Positions 24,385 through 32,548 of a stretch of DNA of 64,000 nucleotides are shown piece after piece (positions within the stretch are counted from its first letter, which is position 1; each line of letters opens with the position of its first letter). Location: assembly GCF_036059255.1 (NCBI RefSeq), contig NZ_CP107947.1, positions 1,612,001-1,676,000 on the forward strand, given 5' to 3'. Position numbers and translations under genes: made by a program. This DNA comes from Micromonospora sp. NBC_00389 (GTDB taxonomy: Bacteria; Actinomycetota; Actinomycetes; Mycobacteriales; Micromonosporaceae). The notes beneath the pieces were generated by a model. That model did not search any database. It was not told where the DNA came from and saw only the letters and a program-made list of their open reading frames with translations.

Positions 24385-24750
24385 GTGTTCACCGAGGCTT
24401 TTCCGATCGTGACTACGACCGACCTACCAAGGCTGATCGCGTTCTATCGCGATGTCGTCGGCTTCGAGCTGACCTACCGGTTCCCGGAGGACGGCGCTCC
24501 TGAGTTCGTCGCACTGCGCCTGGGCAACAGCGAGCTGGGCCTGGCCGCCGACCCGAAGGCCGGCGGCCCTCCCCTCGCGCACCGCTGGGAACTGTGCGTT
24601 TACGCCGACGACTGCGACGCAGCCGTGGCCGTGCTGCGTGCGGGCGGCGCAACAGTTACCGAGGAGCCGGTCGACCAGCCGTGGGGTGAGCGGTCGGCCC
24701 GGGTTACGGACCCCGATGGCAACAGGTTGCTGGTGCTGTCACGCCTGTAG
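24385..24750 (+). CDS. VOC (glyoxalase/bleomycin-resistance-like) family protein
   Basis: A 121-aa single-module VOC protein: FPIVTTTDLPRLIAFYRDVVG at the start, FVALRLGNSELGLA in the first half, WELCVYADDCDAAVAVLRAGG and ARVTDPDGNRLLVLS in the second. VOC proteins are dimers that bind a metal or hydrophobic ligand in a beta-sandwich cavity; they include glyoxalases, dioxygenases and antibiotic-binding proteins. The final metal-ligand Glu typical of PDGN-x6-E glyoxalases is absent (SRL end), so binding rather than catalysis is plausible. The GTG start has GGAGG 6 nt upstream. Confidence 0.88.
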   Translation: MFTEAFPIVTTTDLPRLIAFYRDVVGFELTYRFPEDGAPEFVALRLGNSELGLAADPKAGGPPLAHRWELCVYADDCDAAVAVLRAGGATVTEEPVDQPWGERSARVTDPDGNRLLVLSRL

Positions 24751-24795
24751 GCGCCCTCGTGTTGACACTCCATTGCACGGGATCGTGTGCCGGGA

Positions 24796-24966
24796 TCAGT
24801 TGAAGGGCAGGTCCGGCGAGAGGGACCGGTACCACAGCGAGGGGGCACAGCAGCAGAGGGCGATGAGAGCCACGATGGCGACGATGGCGATTCCGCTGAG
24901 GCTGCTGATCGCCAGGATGCTTCTGACTACGCCTTGTCTGCCAGCTTCTTTGTCAGCGCCCGGCAT
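24796..24966 (-). CDS. Small single-span membrane protein (56 aa)
   Basis: ATG-started 56-codon frame MPGADKEAGRQGVVRSI... with a strong span at ~18-42 (SGIAIVAIVALIALCCCA) and an aromatic/proline tail ending LSPDLPFN. A positively charged residue before the span predicts N-in. It is the only protein-like frame in an otherwise empty 330-bp gap. No family recognised. Confidence 0.5.
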   Translation of the reverse strand: MPGADKEAGRQGVVRSILAISSLSGIAIVAIVALIALCCCAPSLWYRSLSPDLPFN

Positions 24967-25078
24967 GAGTCGCTCCAGGGTCCACCATGTCGATCAGCTC
25001 ACCACGCCCGCTGCGCTGTCCCTGCGCCGGGCTGCCACCCGCGTGCCAGGATCGCCGTCTCACACCGGTCGCTGAGGG

Positions 25079-25780
25079 TCACTCCGTCACCGTCGGGCCG
25101 CCGCCGCTGCCCCGATCATCGAGCACGAGCGGAGCGCGACCACCCACCGTGTACCGGATGTGGGTGACCTGCGGCGTGTGGAGGACGCGGGTCGGCATCA
25201 GCTCGATCGCCTCCTTCTCGTCGAGGTCGAGGTCCGCGTCGAACAGCCGTAGACCGGTACCGAGCACGACCGGTACGACGTGCAGCTCCAACTCGTCGAG
25301 CAGGCCGGCCTTGAGTACCTGCCGCACCATGCTGCCGCCTCCGGCCACGGCGACGTCCTTGCCGCCGGCTGCGGCGCGCGCCTGCTCGACGGCGCTGGCC
25401 ACACCATCGGTGACGTAGGTGAAGCTGGTGCCACCTCCGCGCAGCAGGGGCTCGCGTGGGCGGTGCGTGACGACGAAGACCGGTGCGCGGAACGGCGGCA
25501 CCTCGCCCCAGGGGATCTCACCGCCGTCGGCCATCCGCCGCCCCATCACGTACGCGCCGGCCGCCCCGAAGGACTCGGCGACCACCTCGGAGTTGGTGTC
25601 CTGTTCTCCGCCGGCAAAACCTTGCCGTTCGCGCCATGCCATCGCGTTGGTCGCCCAGCGGGTGACCCGGAAGAATCCGGCGCTCTCGGCCGAATCCATC
25701 CAGTTGCCGTCGCCGCTGAAGCGGGGGCCGGCGTAGAACCCGTCCACCGACACCGACAGTTGAGCGGTCACCTTCGTCAT
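25079..25780 (-). CDS. RibD C-terminal/dihydrofolate reductase-like protein
   Basis: A 233-aa member of the RibD_C family. Features are VTAQLSVSVDGFYAGP at the start, AYVMGRRMADGGEIPW (the NADPH/substrate loop), PVFVVTHRP, VAVAGGGSMVRQVLKAGLLDE (the Gly-rich cofactor motif) and ELHVVPVVLGTGLRLFD. The family reduces pyrimidinone or dihydrofolate-like substrates with NADPH; many members have no assigned role. The next rightward gene lies more than 1 kb away, so it is probably monocistronic. A genuine folA is larger in the N-terminal motif and less like this. Confidence 0.9.
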   Translation of the reverse strand: MTKVTAQLSVSVDGFYAGPRFSGDGNWMDSAESAGFFRVTRWATNAMAWRERQGFAGGEQDTNSEVVAESFGAAGAYVMGRRMADGGEIPWGEVPPFRAPVFVVTHRPREPLLRGGGTSFTYVTDGVASAVEQARAAAGGKDVAVAGGGSMVRQVLKAGLLDELELHVVPVVLGTGLRLFDADLDLDEKEAIELMPTRVLHTPQVTHIRYTVGGRAPLVLDDRGSGGGPTVTE

Positions 25781-25984
25781 CTCGTGTGGCTCCTCTCCCG
25801 TGGGGCGACACCCGGCCGGGTGCCTCTGCTCACCGATGGGTCGGTGCCAACCGAAGAATGCCTACAGGGCATCAACGTGACGGCGGTCACATCAGGTGGA
25901 GCGGGGCAACTGCCCCAACCGATTCGACTTGATCAACTGGCGAGAAAGGTGGCGTCGGGGCCGGAACTCGGCCACACGCCCCGC

Positions 25985-26446
25985 TCAAGCTGCTCCAGGG
26001 TCGCCATCCCGGTCAGGCTGCGTGGGACCACCCTCGGCTGGCCCACCAGGGTGGCGGCCATCCCTCGGCAGGTACCACAGCTCGGCGTGATCGGGGCCGC
26101 GCCGCCAGCGCATGCGGGACACCTCATCCGGGCGGGGCGTCCAGTCGCGGTAGGGCGCGAAGGCCAGCCGCCAGGCGATCACCGCGAATATGTAGATACC
26201 CGGGCCGACCAGCCACAGCAGGGCATCGCGTCGCCGGTAGGAGGCGCGTGGCGCGAGCCAGGCGGTCACCGCAACCGGCAGCGCGATCATGCTGAAGTCG
26301 GCCATCGGCCCGTCGCCGAATCGGGCCTCGGCCAGGTCGCGAATGACCAGGGACGGCACGATCACCGCGAGCACGATCGCTGCCGCGCAGACGGTACGCG
26401 GCCGTCGGCCCAGGGGCGCACGGGCAGCGGCAGGATCGACGGACAT
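25985..26446 (-). CDS. Hypothetical membrane protein (153 aa)
   Basis: Three spans are visible: ~22-42 (VCAAAIVLAVIVPSLVI), ~57-76 (MIALPVAVTAWL) and ~85-105 (ALLWLVGPGIYIFAVIAW). The C-terminal ~45 residues are charged and cytoplasmic-looking (RRGPDHAELWYLPRDGR). The start ATG was chosen because the protein-like sequence begins there; the open frame extends upstream through unrelated sequence. It is followed at 26482 (upstream in transcription) by another small membrane gene. No family recognised. Confidence 0.65.
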   Translation of the reverse strand: MSVDPAAARAPLGRRPRTVCAAAIVLAVIVPSLVIRDLAEARFGDGPMADFSMIALPVAVTAWLAPRASYRRRDALLWLVGPGIYIFAVIAWRLAFAPYRDWTPRPDEVSRMRWRRGPDHAELWYLPRDGRHPGGPAEGGPTQPDRDGDPGAA

Positions 26447-26481
26447 GGTTGGGATGTTATTGGCCAGCCGGAATGGTGGAA

Positions 26482-26676
26482 CTACGACTTCCGGTCCGTG
26501 ATCGCCGCCTCTATTCGCAGACCGATGCCGGTCAGGATGAGGAAGGCGGCAACGATGTGCGGCTTGAGCCCGTTGTAGCCGGACGACATGGTGAGCAGCG
26601 ACGTCATGAAGCCGGCCACCAGCGACACGGTGCCGAACGCTCGTACCGTGTCGACCCGTTGCGACCGTAGATCCAC
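26482..26676 (-). CDS. Small two-span membrane protein (64 aa)
   Basis: From the GTG at 26676 the protein reads MDLRSQRVDTVRAFG, then two hydrophobic stretches (TVSLVAGFMTSLLT and HIVAAFLILTGIGLRI) and a short EAAITDRKS tail. An upstream ATG at 26745 would add 23 residues of low-complexity sequence and seems less likely. It may be co-transcribed with the membrane protein at 25985. No function can be proposed. Confidence 0.55.
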   Translation of the reverse strand: MDLRSQRVDTVRAFGTVSLVAGFMTSLLTMSSGYNGLKPHIVAAFLILTGIGLRIEAAITDRKS

Positions 26677-26829
26677 AGCGGAACGGTAGCGAAGAACCGG
26701 CGCCGCTGGCGCCCCGCCGGGGCCGGGCGGCCACTCGTGATCCACGGGCAGGGCCTCGAATCAGGTGGTGCGTGTCCCCGACCCGCCGGTACCGTCCGTG
26801 CTCCCACGAACCCGAACGGAAGAGGCGAG

Positions 26830-27183
26830 ATGAGCAGCGGTGGCGGTACGACGGTGCTGTGGCGCCCGACGGGGCCGGCCGAGTTGGAGCTCGTACGCGG
26901 GTCGGGGTGGCGTGAGTGGCCGCCGCGCCTGCCGGACCAGCCGATCTTCTATCCGGTGCTCAACGAGGAGTACGCGGTGATGATCGCCCGGGACTGGAAC
27001 GTCCCCAGCTCGGGCGTCGGCTATGTGACCCGCTTCCACGTCGAGTCCGAGTTCCTGCGCCGCTACCCGGTACGACAGGCGGGTGGCAGGACGATCCTGG
27101 AGTTGTGGGTGCCGGCGGAGGAGTTGGCCGAGTTCAACGCCCACATCGTCGGCCTCATCGAGGTCGTGCGCGAGTTTCGGTAG
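26830..27183 (+). CDS. Conserved hypothetical protein (ADP-ribosylation/crystallin J1-labelled family)
   Basis: A 117-aa soluble protein: VLWRPTGPAELELVRGSGWR, then PDQPIFYPVLNEEYAVMIAR and DWNVPSSGVGYVTRF, ending PAEELAEFNAHIVGLIEVV. I recall close relatives in many bacteria that carry the label ADP-ribosylation/crystallin J1, a name without biochemical support. The length is full for that family. The ATG has GAGGCGAG just upstream. Likely monocistronic. Confidence 0.7.
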   Translation: MSSGGGTTVLWRPTGPAELELVRGSGWREWPPRLPDQPIFYPVLNEEYAVMIARDWNVPSSGVGYVTRFHVESEFLRRYPVRQAGGRTILELWVPAEELAEFNAHIVGLIEVVREFR

Positions 27184-27278
27184 CGCCCCGACCACCTGCG
27201 GCTGCAAGTTCGGCCGACGCCTCTGGAGCCCTGGTGTGACGTGCGCGGCCGCAGGCTGGCGCGGCTAGGCTGGCGATC

Positions 27279-28157
27279 ATGCGGATTGGCATCGTGATCC
27301 TTCCGGACCAGCGCTGGGCGGAGTCGCAGCGTCGCTGGCGGCAGGCCGACGAGTGGGGCTTCGACCACGCCTGGACGTACGACCATCTGGGCTGGCGGGA
27401 CCTGGTGGACGGGCCGTGGTTCGACTCGATGACCACGCTGACGGCTGCTGCGACCGTTACCTCCCGGATCCGGCTGGGCACCCTGGTGGCGTCGCCGAAC
27501 TTCCGGCACCCGGCCGCGTTCGTCCGGCAGATCACCACGGTGGACGACGTGTCCGACGGTCGGCTGCTGCTGGGGCTGGGCGCGGGCGGCATCGGGTTCG
27601 ACTCGGCGGTGCTGGGCGGCGAGACGTTGCCGCCGCGCCAGCGGGTCGACCGGTTCGCCGAGTTCACCGAGCTGCTGGACCTGATCCTGCGGGAGGACGG
27701 CACCACCTGGCGCGGCGACTGGTTCGCCGCGGTGGACGCGCGCAACAACCCGGGCAGCGTGCAGCAGCCCCGGGTGCCGTTCGTGGTGGCCGCCAACGGG
27801 CCGCGGTCGATGCGACTGGTGGCCCGGTTCGGCCAGGGCTGGGTGACCACCGGCACCGAGGCCGACGACGTGGACGGCTGGTGGGACACCGTGTCGGCGC
27901 TGTCCGCGCGGATGGACCGGACGCTGGATGAGGCCGGCCGCGACCCGGCCACACTGGACCGCTACCTGTCGCTGGACGCGGCGCCGGTCTTCTCGCTCAG
28001 CAGCGCGCAGTTCTTCGCCGACCAGGTCGGCCGAGCAGCCGACCTTGGCTTCACCGACGTCGTGACGCACTGGCCGCGGGCCAGTAGTTGGTACGCCGGT
28101 GACGAGGCCGTCCTGGCGGACGTGGCGACCCGGCTGCTGCCGGAGCTGCGCGGCTGA
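27279..28157 (+). CDS. LLM-class (luciferase-like) flavin-dependent oxidoreductase
   Basis: A 292-aa TIM-barrel oxidoreductase: MRIGIVILPDQRWAESQRRW at the start, EWGFDHAWTYDHLGWR, TSRIRLGTLVASPNFRHPA, and LLGLGAGGIGFDS. PFVVAANGPRSMRLVARFGQGWVT is the conserved cofactor-binding half. LLM proteins use FMN or coenzyme F420; in a Micromonosporaceae host F420 is likely, but the sequence does not decide. The substrate is unknown. It stands alone between a small hypothetical gene and short tandem repeats. Confidence 0.88.
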   Translation: MRIGIVILPDQRWAESQRRWRQADEWGFDHAWTYDHLGWRDLVDGPWFDSMTTLTAAATVTSRIRLGTLVASPNFRHPAAFVRQITTVDDVSDGRLLLGLGAGGIGFDSAVLGGETLPPRQRVDRFAEFTELLDLILREDGTTWRGDWFAAVDARNNPGSVQQPRVPFVVAANGPRSMRLVARFGQGWVTTGTEADDVDGWWDTVSALSARMDRTLDEAGRDPATLDRYLSLDAAPVFSLSSAQFFADQVGRAADLGFTDVVTHWPRASSWYAGDEAVLADVATRLLPELRG

Positions 28158-28219
28158 ACCGGTAGCGCCAGCGGCGGGGACACAGCGCCAGCGGCTGAGC
28201 CGGTAGCGCCAGCGGCCCT
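28157..28219. repeat. Short direct repeats (GCGCCAGCGG)
   Basis: AGCGCCAGCGG occurs three times in 60 bp, twice as part of CCGGTAGCGCCAGCGG. No clear function; it lies between convergent genes. Confidence 0.6.
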
Positions 28220-28243
28220 GCCGGACCGTCAGAGGCGCAGCGA

Positions 28244-28666
28244 TCAGGTGCCGAGGTCGCCGCTGGCCACGCCGCCGGAGACCAGCCGCAGCCGGAGACA
28301 GACGATCGGAGTGTCGTCGTCGACCGGGGTGCCGAGCCGCGCCCAGTAGGCCGAGTGGCCGGCCCGCCACTCCTCGATCGAGCGGTCACCCTCGCCCTCG
28401 GAGCGGGCGAAGTCCCACGGCACGTCGGCGAAGCGGACCACGTCGACGCCGGTGATCTCCACGACGCCGGCCAGTGCGTCGTCGTCGTCGACCAGGGCCA
28501 GCCGTTCGCCGACCTGCTCCAGTTCCTCGCCCTCTTCGGCGTACTCGGCGAGCCGACCGGCCGTGGCGGTCTTCACGCCGGCCAGCACCAGGGTGTTCAG
28601 GGTCGCCCGCAGCTCGCCGGGGGTGCCGAGGGCGAGCGCGCGCAGTTCACCGATCCGAGGCCACAT
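28244..28666 (-). CDS. ASCH-domain protein
   Basis: A 140-aa ASCH protein, a PUA-like beta-barrel thought to bind RNA. The signature lies in LVLAGVKTATAGRL (the G-K-x-T-x-T loop) with ERLALVDDDDALAGVVEI and FADVPWDFARSEGEGDRSIEEW following. ATG 28666 was preferred to the ATG 14 codons upstream because the family begins at WPRIGELRALALGTPGELR. Biochemical roles known for the family include nucleoside amidohydrolase (YqfB-type) activity, not demonstrated here. The gene lies downstream of the questin-oxidase-like gene in the same direction but converges with the LLM gene. Confidence 0.85.
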   Translation of the reverse strand: MWPRIGELRALALGTPGELRATLNTLVLAGVKTATAGRLAEYAEEGEELEQVGERLALVDDDDALAGVVEITGVDVVRFADVPWDFARSEGEGDRSIEEWRAGHSAYWARLGTPVDDDTPIVCLRLRLVSGGVASGDLGT

Positions 28667-28721
28667 CCTGCCGAGGCTAGGCCAGCGCGGCCCGCGCCGC
28701 CGCCGCATTACGCCCGCCCTG

Positions 28722-29774
28722 TCAGATCAGCTGCCCGGCGTAGCCGGCGGCGGCGAGCAGCCGGCCGTCTCCGGTGGCGGCGTGCGCGTCGAGCACCGCG
28801 TCGGCCAGCTTGACCACGTGCGCGTCACCGTGCCGGGCCGCGCGGTCGAAGACCTCCGCCGGGGTCGCGGCCGGCACGGTCGGCGCCGTGATCCCGTCCG
28901 CTGTGGCGTACACCGAGATCACGGCCGCCGTCGCGGCCCAGGCCGCGGCGAGGCTCGGCGCCCACAGCGCCCGATCCAGTGCCGGCAGGGTACGCAGCAC
29001 CGCCGTCGGCGCGGTGACCGCGTGCACCAGCATGACCGGCGCGGCGTGCCCGAAGCGCAGGTAGTCCAGGCCGGCCCGGTGCACCAGCGTGGTCAGCTCC
29101 CGTTCCGCCTCGGCCGGGGTCCGCGCGGGGCGCAGCGCCGCCAGCGCCGGCTCCCATCGGGGTACGCCCGACAGTTGGCCCAGCCGGTCCCGGATGCCCC
29201 CGGAGCGGTCCTCGATCCGGGGCAGCGCGGCCAGCGCGGTGGCCACGTCCAGGCCCTCAACGTCCGGCCCGGTGGGGACACGCGCCGGGTCGAGGAGCCG
29301 GTCGGCGCCGGGGACCGACTGCCAGCGGGCCGCCCAGTAGCCGAGGGCCTGGCCCAGCTCGGTGAGCCGCTGCGGGTTCTCCTCGGCCGAGTCGAGCGCG
29401 CGTACGGCGTGCCCGACCCGGATCACGCCGTGGGTGGCGCCGGCGGCGATTCCGGGCAGCAGCCGGGGCCACCAGGTGCCGAGCACCTCCCGCCACGGGT
29501 GCTCGCGCAGTTCCCGGTCGAAGTAGGCCAGCCAGTCGCCAGCCCGCTTCGGGTCTCCCAGCGCCGCCCGCCAGTCGTCGAGGGGGCGCAGTCCCCGAGG
29601 CAGTTCGTCGAGGCGACCGAGGTAGTCGTCGAGCCAGCGGTGCACCCGCTGCTCGTGCCCGTGTCGGGCCAGTGCCTCGACCGCCATCGGCCCGTGGTTG
29701 GACAGCCAGCCCTCGTATTCGGGGCCGGTGCGGTGCAGCCGTTCGTACGCCTCGTCGAGAATCCCATTACTCAT
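28722..29774 (-). CDS. Questin oxidase-like protein (DUF4243)
   Basis: A 350-aa alpha-helical protein that starts MSNGILDEAYERLHRTGPEY and contains LSNHGPMAVEALARHGH (the family HGPM box), GDWLAYFDRELREHPWREVL, PGIAAGATHGVIRVGHAVRAL and KLADAVLDAHAATGD. Family founders are fungal Baeyer-Villiger questin oxidases and sterigmatocystin-pathway enzymes; bacterial members have no proven substrate. Length and conserved His residues agree with a full-length member. It lies 55 bp from the ASCH gene and may be co-transcribed. Confidence 0.85.
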   Translation of the reverse strand: MSNGILDEAYERLHRTGPEYEGWLSNHGPMAVEALARHGHEQRVHRWLDDYLGRLDELPRGLRPLDDWRAALGDPKRAGDWLAYFDRELREHPWREVLGTWWPRLLPGIAAGATHGVIRVGHAVRALDSAEENPQRLTELGQALGYWAARWQSVPGADRLLDPARVPTGPDVEGLDVATALAALPRIEDRSGGIRDRLGQLSGVPRWEPALAALRPARTPAEAERELTTLVHRAGLDYLRFGHAAPVMLVHAVTAPTAVLRTLPALDRALWAPSLAAAWAATAAVISVYATADGITAPTVPAATPAEVFDRAARHGDAHVVKLADAVLDAHAATGDGRLLAAAGYAGQLI

Positions 29775-29807
29775 GCGTCGATCGTCTGACCTGAACCGAG
29801 GTTCAGG

Positions 29808-30359
29808 TCAAGCCGGCAGATCCGCACCGGCGATCAGGCCGGTGATCCGCAGTTCGGTGGCGACCTCGGGCGGGCAGTCGACGGCCACCACGGAGGCGCC
29901 CAGCACCTCCGCGCCGCGCGCCGCGCAGATGTCGTAGAGGGCGTGGATCTGCGCCCCGGTGCGCACCCAGTCGTCCACCACCAGGACCCGGTCGCCGGGG
30001 CCGAGGTGTCGGTCCCGCACGGCCAGGTCGACCTGCCGGCCCCGGTAGTCCGGCGGGCTCTGCGCCCAGGTCAGTGGCCCGGCGGGGAGCCGCCCGTCGC
30101 CGGGCTTGTGCGCGGCCACGAAGCCGACACCGAGGGCGGTGGCGGCCAGTGGCCCGAGCAGCAGCCCGGTGACCGCCGGGGCGAGCACCACGGTCGGCCG
30201 GGCGGTCCGGTACGGCGCCACGAGGGCCGGTCCCAACTCGGCCAGCACCCCCGGGTCCCGCCACCAACCGGAGATGTCGCTGACCAGGTGGCTGGTGCCC
30301 GGCCCGGGGTCGATCCACCGGAACAGGGTGGTGAGGCGTTCGGTCAGGTCACCGGGCAT
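29808..30359 (-). CDS. Phosphoribosyltransferase-family protein
   Basis: A 183-aa type I PRTase fold. The PRPP motif is [14 protein letters not shown] (two acidic residues followed by TGAQ), preceded by [19 protein letters not shown] and [17 protein letters not shown], as in adenine PRTase-like proteins. The base specificity cannot be assigned. ATG 30359 begins the family sequence ([19 protein letters not shown]); the longer frame is less protein-like. It lies between the questin oxidase-like gene (same direction, 33 bp) and the divergent rlpA-like gene. Confidence 0.8.
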   Translation of the reverse strand: MPGDLTERLTTLFRWIDPGPGTSHLVSDISGWWRDPGVLAELGPALVAPYRTARPTVVLAPAVTGLLLGPLAATALGVGFVAAHKPGDGRLPAGPLTWAQSPPDYRGRQVDLAVRDRHLGPGDRVLVVDDWVRTGAQIHALYDICAARGAEVLGASVVAVDCPPEVATELRITGLIAGADLPA

Positions 30360-30477
30360 TCGTCCATCCTGCGGTACGCGTGCCCGGCAGTTCGGCACCC
30401 GGACCGGCCGGCCCATCCCGACTCGGATGATCGGCTACACGTACCATGGCAAATGCGGGCATATCCCAATGATCACG

Positions 30478-30508
30478 TTGACTTCGGAAGTGCTTCTCTC
30501 GTTACGGT
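30478..30508 (+). promoter_or_regulatory. Candidate promoter of the RlpA-like gene
   Basis: TTGACT (30478-30483) and TACGGT (30503-30508) are separated by 19 bp, a slightly long spacing for the main sigma factor. The start codon follows 38 nt later. Confidence 0.4.
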
Positions 30509-30546
30509 CCGACCCGGTTTGTTCAGTCGACGAAAGGACCGGGCCG

Positions 30547-31179
30547 GTGGCTGGTAGGCACTCCCGTACCCGCATCTTCTCCTCTCCGGCGGGCATCGCG
30601 GCCACCGCGGCGGTCGGCGTCGCCCTCGCCGTCGGGGGCACCGTCGGTGCCGTGCAGCTGACCTCGGGCTCCGCGCAGCCGGGGCCGGCCGCCATCGAGT
30701 TCGCCCCGACCGTCGCCGCCAGCAGTCTCGCCCCCAGCTCGCCGGCCGCCTCCCCGAGCGCCAGCGCCTCGCCGAGCGTGACGGCCAGCCCGTCGGCCAG
30801 CCGGTCGCCGCAGGCCGCCTCCCGGAACAAGGCCCGCACCGCCGCGCCGAAGCCGAGCCCGACCGCGAAGAAGACCACGGCGGCGCCGAAGGTGCTGGAC
30901 AGCGGCTCGTGCGGCGCCTCCTTCTACTCCGAGGGGCAGCTCACCGCCAACGGCGAGTCGTTCAACCCGAACGAGCTGACCGCGGCGCACAAGACCCTGC
31001 CGTTCAACACCAAGGTCCGGGTGACCAACCCGAACAGCGGCAAGTCGGTCGTGGTGCGGATCAACGACCGCGGCCCGTTCATCGACGGCCGCTGCCTGGA
31101 CCTCTCCCGGGCCGCGTTCGCCACCATCGCCTCGGTCGACGTGGGCGCGCTCACCGTCAGGTACGAGGTACTCGGCTGA
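30547..31179 (+). CDS. RlpA-like double-psi beta-barrel protein, secreted or membrane-anchored
   Basis: A 210-aa protein with an N-terminal span (~12-35, [20 protein letters not shown]), a Ser/Ala/Pro-rich linker (~50-118), and a C-terminal DPBB domain (~120-210): [42 protein letters not shown] and CLDLSRAAF. The RDRGP-type Asp (here NDRGPF) is the supposed catalytic acid of RlpA lytic transglycosylases. The GTG start is preceded by AAAGGA. It fits with the wall-hydrolase content of the window, but the RlpA name rests on the domain only. Confidence 0.88.
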   Translation: MAGRHSRTRIFSSPAGIAATAAVGVALAVGGTVGAVQLTSGSAQPGPAAIEFAPTVAASSLAPSSPAASPSASASPSVTASPSASRSPQAASRNKARTAAPKPSPTAKKTTAAPKVLDSGSCGASFYSEGQLTANGESFNPNELTAAHKTLPFNTKVRVTNPNSGKSVVVRINDRGPFIDGRCLDLSRAAFATIASVDVGALTVRYEVLG

Positions 31180-31280
31180 CCGGCGTGGCTGACGCCGATC
31201 TGGCCGAACAGCCGAGCCGGGCGGACAGAACCTCCTCGGACGAGGGGCCAGGTTCATTCAACCGTTCACGCGGATCAGGC

Positions 31281-32408
31281 ATGCTGTCCCTCGTACCCAC
31301 GCGACTCCTCCAGTCGGGCCGTCGCCCGCTGAGCCCCGGATCCCGCGCCGGCCTCGGCGCGGCCCTCGTTCTGCTCGCGATCGTCTCGGCCGTGGAGTTG
31401 GCGGACGGTCGCCCGGCGCACTACATCGCGTTGCTGGTGGGCGCCCCGTTCCTCGCCGCCGCCCTGGCATCCTGGCCGGTGGTGCTGGGAGTCGGCACCG
31501 CAGCGACCCTGATCGGGGCCGGCTTCGCCGTGGTCGAGCCGAAGATGTTCCTGGTCACCTCGGTCAACGTGCTCGCGGTCGCGCTCGCCACCGGGCTGGC
31601 CGTGGCGGTGGCGTCGGTGCGGCAGCGGCAGACGGAGCAGATCGGTGAGCTGTCCAAGCTCGCCTCGGTGGCCCAGCAGGCGGTGCTTCGTCCGCTCGGC
31701 CCGCAGGTCGGCACGCTCTCGGTGGCCGGCCGCTACATCTCCTCCACCGCGACCGCTCAGATCGGCGGCGACCTGTACGAGGCGATCGACACGCCGTACG
31801 GGGTTCGCATGATCATCGGCGACGTGCGCGGCAAGGGCCTGGACGCCGTCCGGCTGGCCAGTATCGTCCTCGGTTCCTACCGGCACGTGGCCTACGAGCG
31901 GGCCGACCTGCGCGCCGTTGTCGCCGATCTGGACCGTGCGGTGGCCCGCAACGTCGGCGACGAGGACTTCGTGACCGCGGCGCTGGTGGAAGAGCGCGGC
32001 GGCACGCTCACCATCGTCAACTGTGGACATCCGCCGCCGCTGCTGCTGCGTCGGGGCGCGGTGATCCCGCTGGAGCCGCCGGCGCCGGCGCCCCCGCTCG
32101 GGTTCATGCCGGTGGTCCGCCCCCGGGTGGAACGCCTGGAGCCCGGTGACCGGCTGCTGCTGTTCACCGACGGTCTCGGCGAGGCTCGACGGGATGGCGA
32201 GTTCTTCCCCACCGTCGACCGGGCCTGGCGGCTGCTCGGCCACGGCACGGTCGCCGATGGCCTGGCCTCGCTGGAGGCTGCCCTGGTCGAGTGGGTGCAC
32301 GGCCGGCTCGACGATGACATCGCGCTGGTCCTGATGGAGTACGTGGGCGCGCGGACCGGTGTGGCGGCGGCTGTGCCGAGCTGGGAGGTCGGCGCCACCG
32401 AGAGCTGA
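31281..32408 (+). CDS. Membrane PP2C/SpoIIE-type serine phosphatase
   Basis: A 375-aa protein with an N-terminal block of four to five membrane spans (~22-115) and a C-terminal SpoIIE/RsbU phosphatase domain (~135-360). Metal-binding acids are in [36 protein letters not shown] and [10 protein letters not shown]. RsbU-type enzymes dephosphorylate anti-anti-sigma factors to release sigma factors under stress. There is no PAS, GAF or kinase module, and no anti-sigma genes are adjacent, so the target is unknown. The ATG lies 102 nt after the RlpA-like gene, same direction. Confidence 0.9.
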   Translation: MLSLVPTRLLQSGRRPLSPGSRAGLGAALVLLAIVSAVELADGRPAHYIALLVGAPFLAAALASWPVVLGVGTAATLIGAGFAVVEPKMFLVTSVNVLAVALATGLAVAVASVRQRQTEQIGELSKLASVAQQAVLRPLGPQVGTLSVAGRYISSTATAQIGGDLYEAIDTPYGVRMIIGDVRGKGLDAVRLASIVLGSYRHVAYERADLRAVVADLDRAVARNVGDEDFVTAALVEERGGTLTIVNCGHPPPLLLRRGAVIPLEPPAPAPPLGFMPVVRPRVERLEPGDRLLLFTDGLGEARRDGEFFPTVDRAWRLLGHGTVADGLASLEAALVEWVHGRLDDDIALVLMEYVGARTGVAAAVPSWEVGATES

Positions 32409-32505
32409 CCGCCGACGCGTCCGCCCCCGGTTCGGGGCGAGTGTGTAATGGCCGTCACTTACGTGATCCGCTTGTCGCTGCCTACCCGCGAGTAATACAG
32501 TCGGG

Positions 32506-32521
32506 GTTACTGATCGGTAAC
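32506..32521. promoter_or_regulatory. 16-bp palindromic operator upstream of the acyl-CoA dehydrogenase gene
   Basis: GTTACTGATCGGTAAC, with perfect GTTAC/GTAAC arms. It begins 8 nt after a likely -10 (TAATAC, 32493-32498; TTGTCG at 32472 as a possible -35), thus covering the start of transcription, where bound repressor would block. It shares 14 of 16 bases with the palindrome before the EtfD-like gene. Confidence 0.65.
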
Positions 32522-32548
32522 ACCTGTCCGGAAGCGGGGCCAGCGAGC

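Noticed and set aside
28157..28219. AGCGCCAGCGG repeats as a regulator-binding array
   Set aside because: They lie between convergent gene ends, where an operator is unlikely, and spacing is irregular; listed only as repeats.
22565..30000. Third copy of the tRNA att repeat marking the right end of a second island
   Set aside because: No further match to the 41-bp repeat was found by reading; the right boundary of the second element remains unknown.
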